Assembly: GCF_047496725.1 (NCBI RefSeq)
Contig: NC_132975.1
Span: forward strand, 12,283,501-12,347,500
Reading direction: 5' to 3'
DNA: 64,000 nucleotides
Source of the DNA: Anoplolepis gracilipes
Taxonomy: Eukaryota; Arthropoda; Insecta; Hymenoptera; Formicidae
Of this stretch, positions 22,110-34,269 are shown piece after piece; the first letter of the stretch is position 1, and every line of letters begins with the position of its first letter. The notes under the pieces were generated by a model, which was not told where the DNA came from, searched no databases, and was given only the letters and a program-made list of their open reading frames with translations. The position numbers and the translations under genes are program-made.

Positions 22110-25100
22110 TAATCTTCTTTTTTACCTTATTCATGAAAATTCGCGACGATACATGCTCCTTGCGCGGTGCCTCACGTCAATTAAGCGATTCTATACGAGA
22201 AAAATTAATTTACGTAATAAAGCACGATCCGCCAGCAATTAAGCAAATTTGCGTTCTATTCACGGGGCATCGAAAAAGAAAGAATTCATGATTATGTAAG
22301 TTCTCGAAGTAGTTGATACTTCTTTTTATTTCGCGGAGTAATTTAATGGTTTCGATATGTATATGAAGATGTATGTATATGTATGAAGCGCAATCTATGC
22401 AATTTGCAACCATCAATTAAACACGACCCTGGATATTCATATTCTCACGCGAAATATGTGCGTCGAGGATTTATATCTTCTACGTGTATTACGAATTCAT
22501 AAAACATCAAGATTTAATCTCTCTTTACCTTTTGTAAAATATCTCTGTTAAATCTTGTAAAAGATCGAAATTATTCCTCATGTACGACAGACGTGGCATA
22601 GGAAGAAGGAGTCTGTGAAATGAAATGCATGGCGGTGAAGTTACGATAGAGAATGAAGAAGGTCAGGGGTGAGGAGTTTGATGGAAAAATGGTCAGATGA
22701 CACGTGATCCGGTGTTAAAAGACGGGGAAAAGGTCGCGCGCGGAAAGCCACGAGCATTAGAGGCTGTATACGGTCCGTTTACTCTTCCTCCGTCTCGATG
22801 TCGGTATATAGGAGCAAAAAGGAAAAGAGAGGAGGGAACCTATCTCCCGTTCTCAGTTCATATGTGAGCGTCGATTTCGCGGTCCGCTGCGCCGCGTGAG
22901 TGGTTTGCCTGCCGCTTAAAAGATCCGAGACACGGTCGTAGCGATGGGTACTCGGCACCGCGCAAATCCACTCGAACAACTCGACGAACGATAAGTCGAA
23001 CTTGTAGACACGATCGTTATGAACTTGTCTTAAATTATCGAAATTTTTCAGCATATTGTGTGCGATCAAATTTTCCAGAAAATATATTAATTTATTCACG
23101 CATCATCGAGAAGATGGAGATATCTAGATTTTTTGCAAGAGAGATTAAAGATGCTTTTTATTATTTATATTATTCATGTTAATTACATTTATATTTTTAT
23201 ATATTCGATATATAATTGAATGTGTTGGAGAAAAAAACTTGCTTCGCTTTTCTTTTGCGTATATTTATATTAAAGTTTCGCGTATTAATTGACGGCTTTC
23301 GACGGATCGAGCGGTACTTTCTTATGATGCTGGAAAAAAAAAAAATCCAAGAATCTGTGATCTCGGTGTTTGACGTATCTCGCGATTGCACCGCGATTAG
23401 GAATCGCGGTTTACCGAGGCCGGTTTCACCCGTTTGATCTCATCGCAGATTCTCCGTAATTGAAACGCGCGATTCGTGTGCTCGCTTTGGCCTCACGTTT
23501 TATCCAATCCCTTACGCGATATATCTCAATTATGTCACTGACAGTCCTCACGCGAGAGTAATAATCTCGTGGACGTCGGTCGCGCGACGACGAAGACCGG
23601 GGCGGCGTGCTAATTACGACACCCTTAGTTAGCGTGCTTATCGCCGGACGACATTAATCGCTCGCGTGCCACAGGGTCGACCCTCTCTTTTTTTTCTTTT
23701 TTTTCCTCCGCAACCATTAATAAAGCGTAGCGCCTACGGAAGTACGACTGTTCATTCGTGCGAGTTCTCTCTCAAGTCCAAAGTGTCCGGGTTCCTGAAG
23801 CGTGCATAAGTCCCGGACCTCATGCTGGCCTGGCATCAACATTTTTTATCTCTCGTCCCGTAGAATAGGCACGCCGTACAGAGCGCAGGTAATGATGGAT
23901 TCGAACGAACGTTCATTTCGCATCAACGAACCACTCGCGACATTGAACTTAGATTTGATCTCATATATTTTTTTAATTTTTACTTATAATAAGCTTCTGG
24001 TGAAATATAACATTATAATATTTTAGTTTTCTTTGACAATAGTCGCAATATGATTACTTTTTTCCTCTCCTTCGATATGATAATTGTTAAGAAAAGTTTT
24101 TAAATATTATAAGAGGAAGAATAATGAAACATTAAATTCCTATGTTTTATCCTTTTTCAATAATAGAATCACGTGAATAATGATATAATGATTTAAAATA
24201 TTGTGCGTAAATATATCAAATATGTTATTAATTATGATATCTCATCGATAAAGTAGCGGATATTGTGAAATTAGAGTAAATCAAAGTAGCAAGTAAATCT
24301 GAAGATCGCGTTCCTTGTTATACGCACGTGTGTATATCGCGTGAAAATACATAACGCGCGCAAACTGTGTGCGAACGCTTCCACTTTATGAAATTCCATT
24401 TTATAGTATCTCGTCGGAGCCGAGGTCTTCGATTTGGTGCTGAGAAACTGAAGCAACAGGTGTGACGCTCTAGCCTTTACGTCGCTGCCTTTAGAAGCTC
24501 AGGTAATACGTACGTTGTCGGGGCAAATCATTTTAAGAAATCTTTTATTCACCTTGCCACTATACCTATGTATCCGGTATCCCTTTATGTCAGTATATAC
24601 ATTACGCTCCGCGCACCATGACTACAAACGTCCTATCTCTCTTCAAAATTGTACATTCCGTCTACAGATAGACTCTACGTGAATGAAATCACGATCTTCT
24701 AACATACACTTATATATCAAGTATCAAACGGAAAAAAAAAATGGAAGTAGAATTTTCCTGACAGACCTTTCCAATATTTCGTTTATACAACTTTCTGACT
24801 CTTGATGACTTTAATTTTTATATCAAATATTTTTCTCTATTCCTTTTGCGTTATACGCAAAGTCGTTCTTTTGATCTTGAGGTTAGATGTCGCACCTTTA
24901 AAGGGCAATTGGTCACGAATAAAGTATACCATTATTCATGTCTTGAGTCATTCTGTTTACAGAGTTCTCTCCAAATTGATGGCTTCGGATCGGTCGTGTT
25001 CCCTTGCTAAGTCGGTTATCTCCGTTAAATTCTCACGTTTTGAATCAATCGTGCAGTCGCTCTAATCTCGCGTGCGACAGCCGTTTTTCGATCCGTCGAC

Positions 25101-27380
25101 TATCACCGCGGCGACGTCGTCGAGAGAGAATTTCGACGTTTCTTTCGATTCCTCGAAAAATGGGCAGAGTCATTAATAGCGCGACGTGCAACAGGAAATC
25201 CGCGTTCTTCTTGGCGACGAAAAAACCCGTCATCAGACGACGGTACACATAACCGCGAAAGAAATTGCCGTCATTCGCAAGTAGTAATCTTTCCGCCGAG
25301 GCAATATATCCATTATTTGCCGACGTGGTATTTTGTACCGAACTGCGTGGTGCGCGACTTTCGCAGCTTCCTCCTAGTCTCCCATCTCATCTCACGCCCG
25401 TTCTCATCGGGAAAACAAGCGTATAATGTATCTCGTAATAAAATTTCTCACGCGAATCAAGAAATGCATACGAGATTTATCACGTGAAAGTGACATATCT
25501 AAGTGACATTTAAGAAATCTTCTTAAAATAAATATGTACTTAATTTTCTCAACTCTCATGTTTCTTATCGAATATCTTATAATTACGTTTCAATATTTTA
25601 AATCACTCTTACAGTAAAGCTGATGTGCATATAACAAAATATTCAAGAAGGCAGCGTTCTAATTTTTATTATTACACATAATGTATAACAGATGTTATTT
25701 TTCTTCTTTTATTTGTTTTCTGAGATTTTTGTTTATATTCTGTATCCGTAAAACAAACAATACAATTCAGGTTAAATCTATCTATATTCAATCGTCAGCA
25801 CGTTTTAAATGCTCGTTAATATTATACATGAGCATCAAAAGATTCCGTCGCACAGACTGACCACATAGCTTACACACACATGCACACAACGACGTACACA
25901 TGCATATGTACAAACAAGTATAGGGGGAGGTGGCACAAAGCAGGTTTTCGAGTTGATATCATTTATATCTCCCGCGGCCACGACCCGGAGACCTCTCGCA
26001 CCTCGGTTTTCCCCTGCGGCCCCCTTATCTACGGGGATCGTCTACATGATATTTATTTCGTATATGCTTCCCTCTGATTTTATATTTGGATATCGCGCGC
26101 GCGCGTCGAGATGTTACGCACGTTTACATGCTGGCAAATATACACCACGTTTACCAGCGATATGTGCGAGACGAACCACGACCAGGATAATTTAACAGCT
26201 GAAACTGAGTACGCGCTCGCGACGTGAGGGGCAATTACGGTTCTCACGTGCATGTGTGTGGCACGCTAAGTATTACATCGATGTAATATTGTTAAACGAG
26301 CAATGGAAATAAGGAAAGAGAAGACTGATTTTCTTTTCTCCGACAGATATTTGTTTACGTCAAAAATCGAGTCTTTCATACAAATTAGTATATTTTATTG
26401 TGTAAATGATATATATATTTAGTAGTTTATTTTCTCCTAGTTTTCTATAGTATTTTATTTTCTGCAGACCGCATCATTCACTCTTTAGCTATCTTTTCAC
26501 CGCAACTTTCACGCGATTCTGTAATTGTGTTTTTTTCGTAATTTCCATGACGTGAATAATTTCAAAATCCATGCGCAAACAATCGTAAATGCAATACTTT
26601 AAGTGTATTTAATTGAATTGAAGTAAATTATATATCGATAAAAGTGATACGGTATATGCAAAATTTTTCTTTTTCTTAAAAAAATAACAATAGCGTAATA
26701 ATAATTTTTTTTATATTCCAATATATTTCTTAATATTTCCTATTACGGTTCCGTAGCGAACAGTTACTCTATTTTTTAATATCGTTGCGATTCAAACATC
26801 TCGTCACGACTATTCGACTCGTTCTTCGGAAGGAGCTTACCGGATGTAACTCACGCCGTAGCTCAACTCTGACTTTATTCGAGCGTTAGAGAATATTACA
26901 CGATTGCAACACATCTTTTTGCAGTGCATCCGATATGCAACCGTGCTTTTAACTGCGATAGTCAGTTGGACTTTCAACTCGAGTAACGTAACACCTGAAA
27001 CCCTCTTTATATACGCATTTCACATATGCACAAATATTCATGCGCTCACAATAAGCCGTGGGTTTCAAGAAAGCCAGGGCTGGGTGCATCTCCGATACAA
27101 ATGCATCTCGCAAATCTTGAGGAAAAAAGAATACGGAAGCGGGATCGCATTAAGCCTTTACGGAATCGGTAGCTGACATAATGTTAGAGTTGAAGGATAT
27201 AAAATATGAAAAATTTTGCTGTTACAAAAAAAGGGATCTTTCCTTTCGTAAAACATTTCAAGATAGCAAGCTAATAATACGACGCATCTCTAACTAAATT
27301 TGGCAACAAGAGATACGAAATTTTCAGATCAGTATCTTTTCTAGTAAAGTACACAATCGAAAAATTATGGCGCACCCAGA
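22110..27380. other. Long gene-free stretch of mixed composition
   Basis: Modestly GC-richer segments (about 22570-23110, 23270-23960, 24300-25400, 25860-26270, 26740-27180) alternate with AT-rich ones. Open frames are all under 110 codons, overlap on opposite strands and show no domain, signal peptide or paired splice sites that I could support. No repeat family seen elsewhere in the window was recognised here. Confidence 0.4.
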
Positions 27381-27387
27381 GATTACA

Positions 27388-27450
27388 GTCCATTTAGCCT
27401 AATGGTTAAGGCAGCCCTGCACGTAGGGCGAGCCGCGGGAGAAAGATGAG
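27388..27450 (+). mobile_element. Possible decayed tRNA-derived SINE head
   Basis: TAGCCTAATGGTTAAGG matches the internal A-box/D-arm of tRNA-derived promoters (consensus TRGCNNAGYNGG). It is preceded by a 7-base acceptor-like segment and can form a GCC/GGC D-stem. Downstream, GGGCGAGCCGCGGGAGA resembles the anticodon-to-variable part of SINE heads. A proper T-arm/B-box (GGTTCGANNCC) is missing, the would-be anticodon loop is the wrong size, and no complete cloverleaf forms. It is therefore not called as a tRNA gene. Confidence 0.33.
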
Positions 27451-27542
27451 GCCGTGTCCGCGATCGTGACTGCCCGTGACATACACGCTCACGTTATACA
27501 TACATCTCTCCCCGTTGCTGCCGCGCCACGGATCTTCAATGG

Positions 27543-27544
<2 letters not shown>

Positions 27545-27604
<60 letters not shown>

Positions 27605-27616
27605 GAGAGAGAGAGA
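27545..27616. repeat. (GA)n microsatellite
   Basis: About 55 bases of uninterrupted GA followed by a short imperfect GA tail. It underlies the Arg-Glu repeat frames on the plus strand and the Ser-Leu repeat frame on the minus strand. Confidence 0.97.
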
Positions 27617-27970
27617 CGAGGAGTTCGGTTACTACACGATCGTACAGCCGATGAACACCGTCCTCGTTCGGCCAACGAATCCGCCTTGCACGACTGAGCC
27701 GATAAAAGTCCTTATCCGGGTATCATCATCGTTGTCGAGCGTGCGCGAGGTGACGATAAAAATTATTACGAAGTGTATGTGTGAATTCATTCGTGCACGA
27801 GGACTCGCGTGATTTTCGATAATTAATTATGATCGGGCTTGCGTTACGCACTGATTCACAGTCTTTGAAATATCGTCCGACACATTAAATCGAACGCGTT
27901 GGTATCCGTATAATGCCTGATCATGTTTGTATTCGATAGAAAAATAACGCACATTTAGAGGTTGGTAAGA

Positions 27971-28020
27971 GGGAGAGAGAGAGAGAGAGAGAGAGTGGGA
28001 GGGAGAGAGAAAAGAAAAGA
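27971..28020. repeat. (GA)n-rich simple repeat
   Basis: GA repeat of about 24 bases followed by GGGA/GAGA and AAGA units. Confidence 0.88.
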
Positions 28021-29385
28021 GATTTTCTCTTTTCTCGGCAGCCTCGAGTTATTATCGCTATAAAGGCTCTTCCGTTGGCCAACGAGCTATCGACATCTAA
28101 GCATCTCGCGCGAGCGGATGATAAAGAGAATTATTACTCGAACGATCGTGATGCCTGCGGTATAAATCATACATCGTGCGACTGCCGAACACAAAAATCT
28201 GGCACTCCCAGCACGAAATGTATTCGAATGTATGGCATAATTAAGTGTTAATTTATTGCTAATTTGCTGTTAATCTGGAATTTATTGCTTTTACAATTAA
28301 CAGGAAATTTATATTAAAGATGAGAATATTGATTTATATTATGCTTCCATGATTTTATATTATGCTTTCAAAAAAAAAACAAAACATTTATAAGCAATCT
28401 ATAAATAAAAAACAAATTTTAATTATTAATTAATTACTCAAACGTATTGTATATATAGATTTAAAAAAAATATTAAAATTTTATAGATGTACTAGTAAAA
28501 TAAAACGGTACTAAAATATATAAGAGTGAAATAGATAAAAGTAGAAATTTGACAATATAATAAGTTTAATATCACAAATTGTTTCCTGAATTAATTGCTA
28601 CCGAAATTTCAAAATTTATTGATATCGAAATTTATAAGTTCTAAATTAAAGCATTAAATTGGCACATAATTTTGCTATCCATCCAAATTGGCTTGATTTT
28701 ACGCGATGTGTATGTCACAGGTTATTGCAGGTGAGACAAAAATTACGAGCGCAACATTTCTTACTTTCTTTGAACGGGCAAACCTTTTCGTGTCTTTGCC
28801 TTTCGCGATTCTCTTGCTTTTTTCCTTGATTTATGACGAAAAAAATCATATAAAAATCATATAAAATCGTAGACACGCGACTTTTGCAAGGATTTTAACT
28901 TTGTACAAATTGTTGATGCATATTGTGGCTCTTTGATGATCTTCGCAGTAATAACTTTTTTGTTACTTGCAATAATGAGTTACCTGAATAAGTTTGTTTC
29001 GTCGGATACATTCCCTTCGCAGCATTCCATACCAGAGTAACGCAAATTTAATCTTCAACTTTTTTGCAACTATACAGTGATGTAAATTGTAATAATATAA
29101 AGCTAATGTAGAGAGATGTTTTTATTGATTAATATTCTTTTCTTACGTTATATTATTTCGATATTTTGATAATCAATGTTGTCCGATGACTCGCTAGAGG
29201 GATTACTACTTTAATATTTCGATTTTTTCAAAATTAAATGTAAGTAAAACTTTAAAGAGTTGTAAACTTATGCGATATACATATATTAAAGCGAAAATAA
29301 TAAATTTAACATTTGTTAAAATGATTTATAATATATTATTATATCAATCTCTACAAAAATGTTATTGTATTATCAGTCAAAACCT
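28021..29385. other. Mostly AT-rich non-coding DNA
   Basis: No supported gene. A short local duplication of a TTTATATTATGCTT word occurs near 28332-28371. Confidence 0.45.
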
Positions 29386-29389
29386 CTGC

Positions 29390-29686
29390 GAGTCGAAATT
29401 TTTTTCTTTTAACTTCAATGTTCAATCTAACATTTACTTTGACACTTTAAGCAATCACAGATCACCGTATTTACTATATCTATTTGTTAATCTATAGATT
29501 TTAAAATTATATATAATCTATTTGCTAATCTGTAGATTTAGCAGAATCTTCTTTTTTAAATCTCTAACATAAGTGAGAAACTCTTCGTTCACTGTCTACT
29601 TCAGATACAAAGTAGGAGCACGATATAATTGCTATATAAATAAAATCTCTCAAAATTCAGATAATTTAAATATGAAAAAAAATGTA
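29390..29686 (+). repeat. Repeat family R, copy R1
   Basis: About 290 bases that match the reverse complement of 32471-32765 with, by eye, only about 15 differences in some 270 aligned bases. Diagnostic shared words are CTTCAATGTTCAATCTAACA, AGTGAGAAACTCTTCGTTCA and AAGTAGGAGCACGATATAAT. The frame at 29270-29497 runs into it and is judged spurious. Confidence 0.92.
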
Positions 29687-30909
29687 ACAAGAATAGATGC
29701 GCGAGAGAGTATAATTCTGCAATCGTATTGATTACGATAGTGCCACCGCATGTAGCATCTGATCGAAACGCAACTTCCGACTGCAGCCACTACAAAATCA
29801 CGTGTCACGTATTATCCACGATGCGTTTTCTCACGCGGCAGATGGAATCGACCGAGGCGAGAGGTATCGGGGCAATCGGCGGACAGGCGGGGAAGATGAG
29901 GCCGGACGTGGGACGTGGGGTAGGAGTAACACAAGATCTTCATCTGTAACATCGCAAATTGAACGAGGGTTTGCTGCGATCGCCGTTCCGTACCGCAAGT
30001 CAATGCATATCTACGGCGTGATATTGGCCGGTAATACGTAACGTATCGACTTGATTTAAATTACTTTAGACCGCCAGGTTCCCTGTTATTTGCAACTCGG
30101 GGTCCTCTTTGCCAGCGATAAATTAGACGTGGGGATCTGCGTTGATTTCGAACAGTGCCTCGTAGCTTTTTCATCATCGGCGCGAATCGTTTCATATATT
30201 GTGTATAGAGTGGCCATTAATTTTACAATAATTAATATACGTACGATCTCCTCGTTCGAGGATTACGTCATTGAGAGTAATACAACGGCAGATTGGAAGA
30301 TCGAGAAGATCGCGCACGTACGTATGCTACGTCGAAGCGTGTAAGATTTCCTTAATGGAACTTACTGCGATCTAGCGAGGGCGTGATTCTATTTCAATAT
30401 CAGGCTGCCTGCGGTTCTTCGAATACATCATTCCCTGCCATTGAAGATCCTTCGACGATGAACTACATTCCATCGTCACGCGTAGATTTCGATAAAATAA
30501 AATCGGCCAGCGTTAGCTTTATGTTATATTAAAAATAATTAGCGCATTGATTACACGCAAAATAACTATTAATATTTGAGACATAATGTTTGATTAGTCA
30601 TGATTTTAATCCTTGGACACGGCATAAGGGAAATTTTTTAAATCTTAGTGTTTTTTATGATAGTCTCAATACGTCGTTTGATTAATTTTTTCTTTCTTCA
30701 GGATAATTTTTAAAGAAAAACTTTTATCTTTCAATAGGTAATATTCATAACTCAGATTCGTCAAAGCTATTTTTTCCAAAAGTTAAAATCATAATTGTAT
30801 TTGCTTCATTGTTTGAAACTCAACATCAAGGGAATTCGAGTCTAAATTTTTCTTCTACTTTATTCAATCTCAATGTTCAAACTAGCATATATCTACTTTG
30901 ATATTTTAA

Positions 30910-31634
30910 CAGGGTGTTTGCTTCCTAGAAAAACATGGAAAACCAGAAATATTTAGGGATTTTTCTTTGTATCTGGAAAAATCAGAGAAGTCTTACAGAA
31001 TTTTATTGGGATTCAGGGAATTTTTTCGAAAGTGTAAAATTATTAGAATATTAATTAAACAATTAAATTGTTCGATACATATCGGATATATAAGTATATG
31101 TACAGAAGGTATCATTAATGCTTTTACAAATGAATTTATCAATATATTTCAATCATACACATCAATACATTTATATATTTTGCATATATATGAAAAATAT
31201 ATGTGTTTCAATATGTGCATAAATTTATGTGTAAAGGCATTAATGATCCTTTCTGTACAAACTATAAAAATGATAAATTATATATTTGTTTATATACTTA
31301 ATGTCTTAACATAATATTGAATATGAAATATATACTTTTTGTAACTTTTAAAGATAAAGAAATGAAAATTTTATATAAATGAAAAATTATCTTATGAAAG
31401 TTATTCAGTTTTCTTAGTACATTTATAAATCCAACATTGAAATTTAAGAGACTCCGTGTTTTTCCTTCGTATGAATGAAAACATTAGAAAATGCATGTAA
31501 TAAAAAAATTATTTTAGAGAAAGTTGTATTAAAAAGTTTTGAAAATATTCTTTTTACTTGGAATTTTGAACAAAATACCTGGAAAATTAGGGAATTTCAG
31601 GGAATTTTTTTATAAGATTTGAGTAGACACTCTG
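30910..31634. mobile_element. hAT-like non-autonomous element, copy 1 (725 bp)
   Basis: Terminal inverted repeats read CAGGGTGTTTGCTTC at the left and, as reverse complement of the right end, CAGAGTGTCTACTC. CAG...CTG ends with this GTG pattern are typical of hAT elements. Subterminal words (CCTGGAAAA, AGGGAATTT, CAGGGAATTT) recur in both orientations near the ends. The flanks share TTTTAA (30904-30909 and 31635-31640); a clean 8-bp duplication is not preserved. The 115-codon frame inside (30967-31314) resembles no transposase. The boundaries are well supported because repeat R is interrupted exactly here. Confidence 0.75.
31097..31262. repeat. Internal palindrome within the hAT-like element
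   Basis: The left arm around 31099-31142 (GTACAGAAGGTATCATTAAT, then GCTTTTACAAATGAATTTA) is complementary to the right arm around 31218-31258. Arms are about 40-45 bases with few mismatches, enclosing a roughly 75-base AT-rich loop. It could be a foldback MITE nested in the larger element or part of the element's own core. Confidence 0.72.
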
Positions 31635-31814
31635 TTTTAATATCATCCTATTTGGAAACTATTTAATCTATAGTTTTGTCGAAAGCTCTTCTTCTAAATT
31701 TTTAAGTGAAAAATTGTTTATTCACTGCCTATTTAAGGTGCAAAGTAGAAACTCAGTAAAATGCAATTATATATAAATAAAAATTTTTCAAAATCCATCA
31801 ATGTAAAAAAATAG

Positions 31815-32465
31815 AGATTGAAAATATAAGCAAAATTTCAATTCGGGAATCATTGTGGGGAATCGACATGCGTTTCCTATGAGATTTTTACGAATTCTTT
31901 CACGTCGAGATTGCGTCTGAAGTGCTTAACAGATATGTTTCGCTTCGCAAAGCAAGGGATGGGCATCATGCACGTGTATATTGCGGTCATACGTTTTTCT
32001 TTATTGTTTTTCTTTCCCTCTCTCGTTCACATTTAACGCTGTCGACGTAACTTTGGCACGTTCTTTTGTTCCTTCACACGCGTGTACTACAATAGCCGTT
32101 CCTTTCGAGAGGTAAAAGCGAACGGCACACTATAAACATTCACAAATAGCAAATAGGCAGGTAGAGGCGCAGTGCCTTAATTGTCGTCTTCCTCTTCGAG
32201 ATTGTATGGCATGCCAACCATGAAGTAATGCTTACTCGTATGGAGAGTCACCGCGGAAAATGCAGAAACGCTTCTTCCGACTCGCAAAAGTCAAACGCCT
32301 CATTAGCGCCTTTCCAATTGACTTTCGAATGCGCAATGGAAGCGTTTACGCGGTTCCTCTTGAAATCCTCTTACGTTCGACTTACGAAATACTTTATAAA
32401 ATACAATTGAATGCGCAGAAGGAGAGGTATAAAAGAGATGACTCAAAGTGAAATTTTTTTCCTAT
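31815..32465. other. Spacer between R3 and R2
   Basis: Mixed composition, no recognised repeat. Short overlapping frames at 32228-32451 have no domain. Confidence 0.4.
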
Positions 32466-32470
32466 TTTTA

Positions 32471-32765
32471 ATTTTTTTTTTTTCATCTTTAAGTTATCTG
32501 AATTTTGAGAGATTTTATTTATATAGGAATTATATCGTGCTCCTACTTTATATCTGAAGTAGACAGTGAACGAAGAGTTTCTCACTTATTTAGAGATTTA
32601 AAAGAGAAGATTCTGTTAAATCTACAGATTGGCAAATAGATTATATATATTTTTAAACTCTATAGATTAACAAATAGATACGGTAAATATGATGATCTGT
32701 GACTGCTTAAAGTATCAAAGTAAATGTTAGATTGAACATTGAAGTTAAAAGTAAGAAAAAAATTT
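32471..32765 (-). repeat. Repeat family R, copy R2 (inverted relative to R1)
   Basis: Reverse-complement match to R1. It begins with a T-rich tract corresponding to the A-rich end of R1. With R1 it forms a long inverted-repeat pair whose inner ends are about 2.8 kb apart. Confidence 0.92.
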
Positions 32766-32769
32766 TATA

Positions 32770-33365
32770 TTATAAGTCACTTTAACATAATATCGATATT
32801 TTTTTTGTAAATATTTACTTGCTATATCTGTTTTATTAACAGTTTTTATTTTATTATTTTATATTACTTTTTATGTAACTTTTTTACACACACGACGATA
32901 ATGATAGAAATGTCAGCTGCCTCTCTTTAATGATAGAAAAATGTGAATTTTGACTGCGCGCAATTTCAGTGTCGTCCAAGTACGTTTTAGAAATTTTCGA
33001 GATGCCACGCTAGTTCTCGTCAGACACAGACCGTGACATAGAACTTGCGTGCCGATCGAAGGCATGGTCGCTTTCCTTACAGAGGGCAGAAGGCGCGGCG
33101 TCTGTCAGGTACGTTTAAAGACAAGTTAAAGACTGAAATTACACAGCGAGGCGCAATCTATCTCTAGTCTTGCAAAATTCCTTCCCACGTTTAAAGACCC
33201 ACCAATCCATCAATCTACATATAACAGAGAAAAGAGATCTTTGTATCCATATAAACACATTTTATACAGTCATTTTCTGAATATTTCGCCAAAGCAATAA
33301 AAATTATCTGACATAAATAAAGATTCAATCGGGATCACTTTACAATAAAAAGATTAACTCTTTCG
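32770..33365. other. Mixed non-coding DNA
   Basis: Nothing identifiable. Confidence 0.4.
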
Positions 33366-33369
33366 TTCG

Positions 33370-34265
33370 ATTATCATTTCAACAATCGCATCGTATCTGC
33401 GTTTACTTTGTATCGCGCAGAATGGAATAATCGGTGGCGAATAGTAGCGATGGAGAGTAGCAAGAGCGAACACGTGAGGAAGAAGCGAAACGGGGAGACA
33501 GGAAGGGAATCGAGGCACAAGTGCCTCACCCGGCATGACGGTCCGAGGGGCAGCGCGGAAGAGAGGGTGGGTATTCTCTCCACAGGCCCGCCGCCACCGT
33601 CGTCACCGCGGCGCGTTAAGTCCAGTAGATACGGCCTAAGTCACCGGACGCGGACAACGGACGTTCGAGCGGAGAGCTCAGTGATTACGAGGCTGATTGG
33701 CCGCCGCCGAGATGAGACGGCGGCGTCCGTTCTGTCGACCGCAGCTCGTGACGGAACAAGCGCGCGCTCTCTTGAGAGAAAGAGAGCTTTTTTCTTTTTC
33801 TTTTTTTTTTAATTTTTATTTATTTATTTTTTTTTTTTTTTTTTTTTTTATTCGCGTACTGCGCCATGCGCTGCTGCCGTCGCCGGCCGCGACTGCAACC
33901 GGAATACAGTGGTCGTACGCGAGGGAGGTGATCGGGGGAAAAAAAGAAAGAGGAATATACCCTCTACACCGCGGTGCCCGTATATAATTTCATATCGCGG
34001 CGACCCGGTGCGCCGCGTAGGGATAGGCGCCACGCCCACCTGTGTGTCTCTTGGGCGCCAGCCCAAGTTGCGTCTCCTTTCGTCTCCTGTACCGCAGCGC
34101 GCTTGATGCTGCTGCTATTGCTCCCGCTATTCCTGCCCACGACTCGAATCTTTGTGTCGTTTCTTCCTCACCGGCCTGTTTGCCGCGGATAAGTCGTCCG
34201 AAGAATGGGCATTCAGGGGACTCGGACACGTAATTTCCCGTGTAATTTTCGGCCAAAAGTAACAC
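33370..34265. other. GC-rich CpG patch split by a T-rich tract
   Basis: Two CpG-dense halves (33400-33780 and 33855-34200) are separated by an approximately 65-base T-rich run (33787-33850). Frames on both strands (up to 134 codons) lack domains and cross the T-run. A promoter or a poly(T)-tailed insertion are both possible; neither is shown. Confidence 0.45.
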
Positions 34266-34269
34266 ATTG

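Larger units (their letters stand above)
30838..31812 (+). repeat. Repeat family R, copy R3, split by an insertion
   Basis: The left part (about 30838-30909) matches the beginning of R1 (TCAATGTTCAAACTAGCA-like, then TACTTTGATATTTTA). The right part (about 31635-31812) matches the rest (CTATTTAATCTATAG, TTCACTGCCTATTTAAGGTG, CAAAGTAGAAACTCA-like). It is clearly more diverged than R1 and R2. The two parts are separated by the 725-bp element at 30910-31634. Confidence 0.8.

Noticed and set aside
21490..22134. 214-codon minus-strand frame
   Set aside because: The first third is an Arg-Glu repeat from the (CT)n microsatellite. The rest shows no domain, and a plus-strand frame overlaps it.
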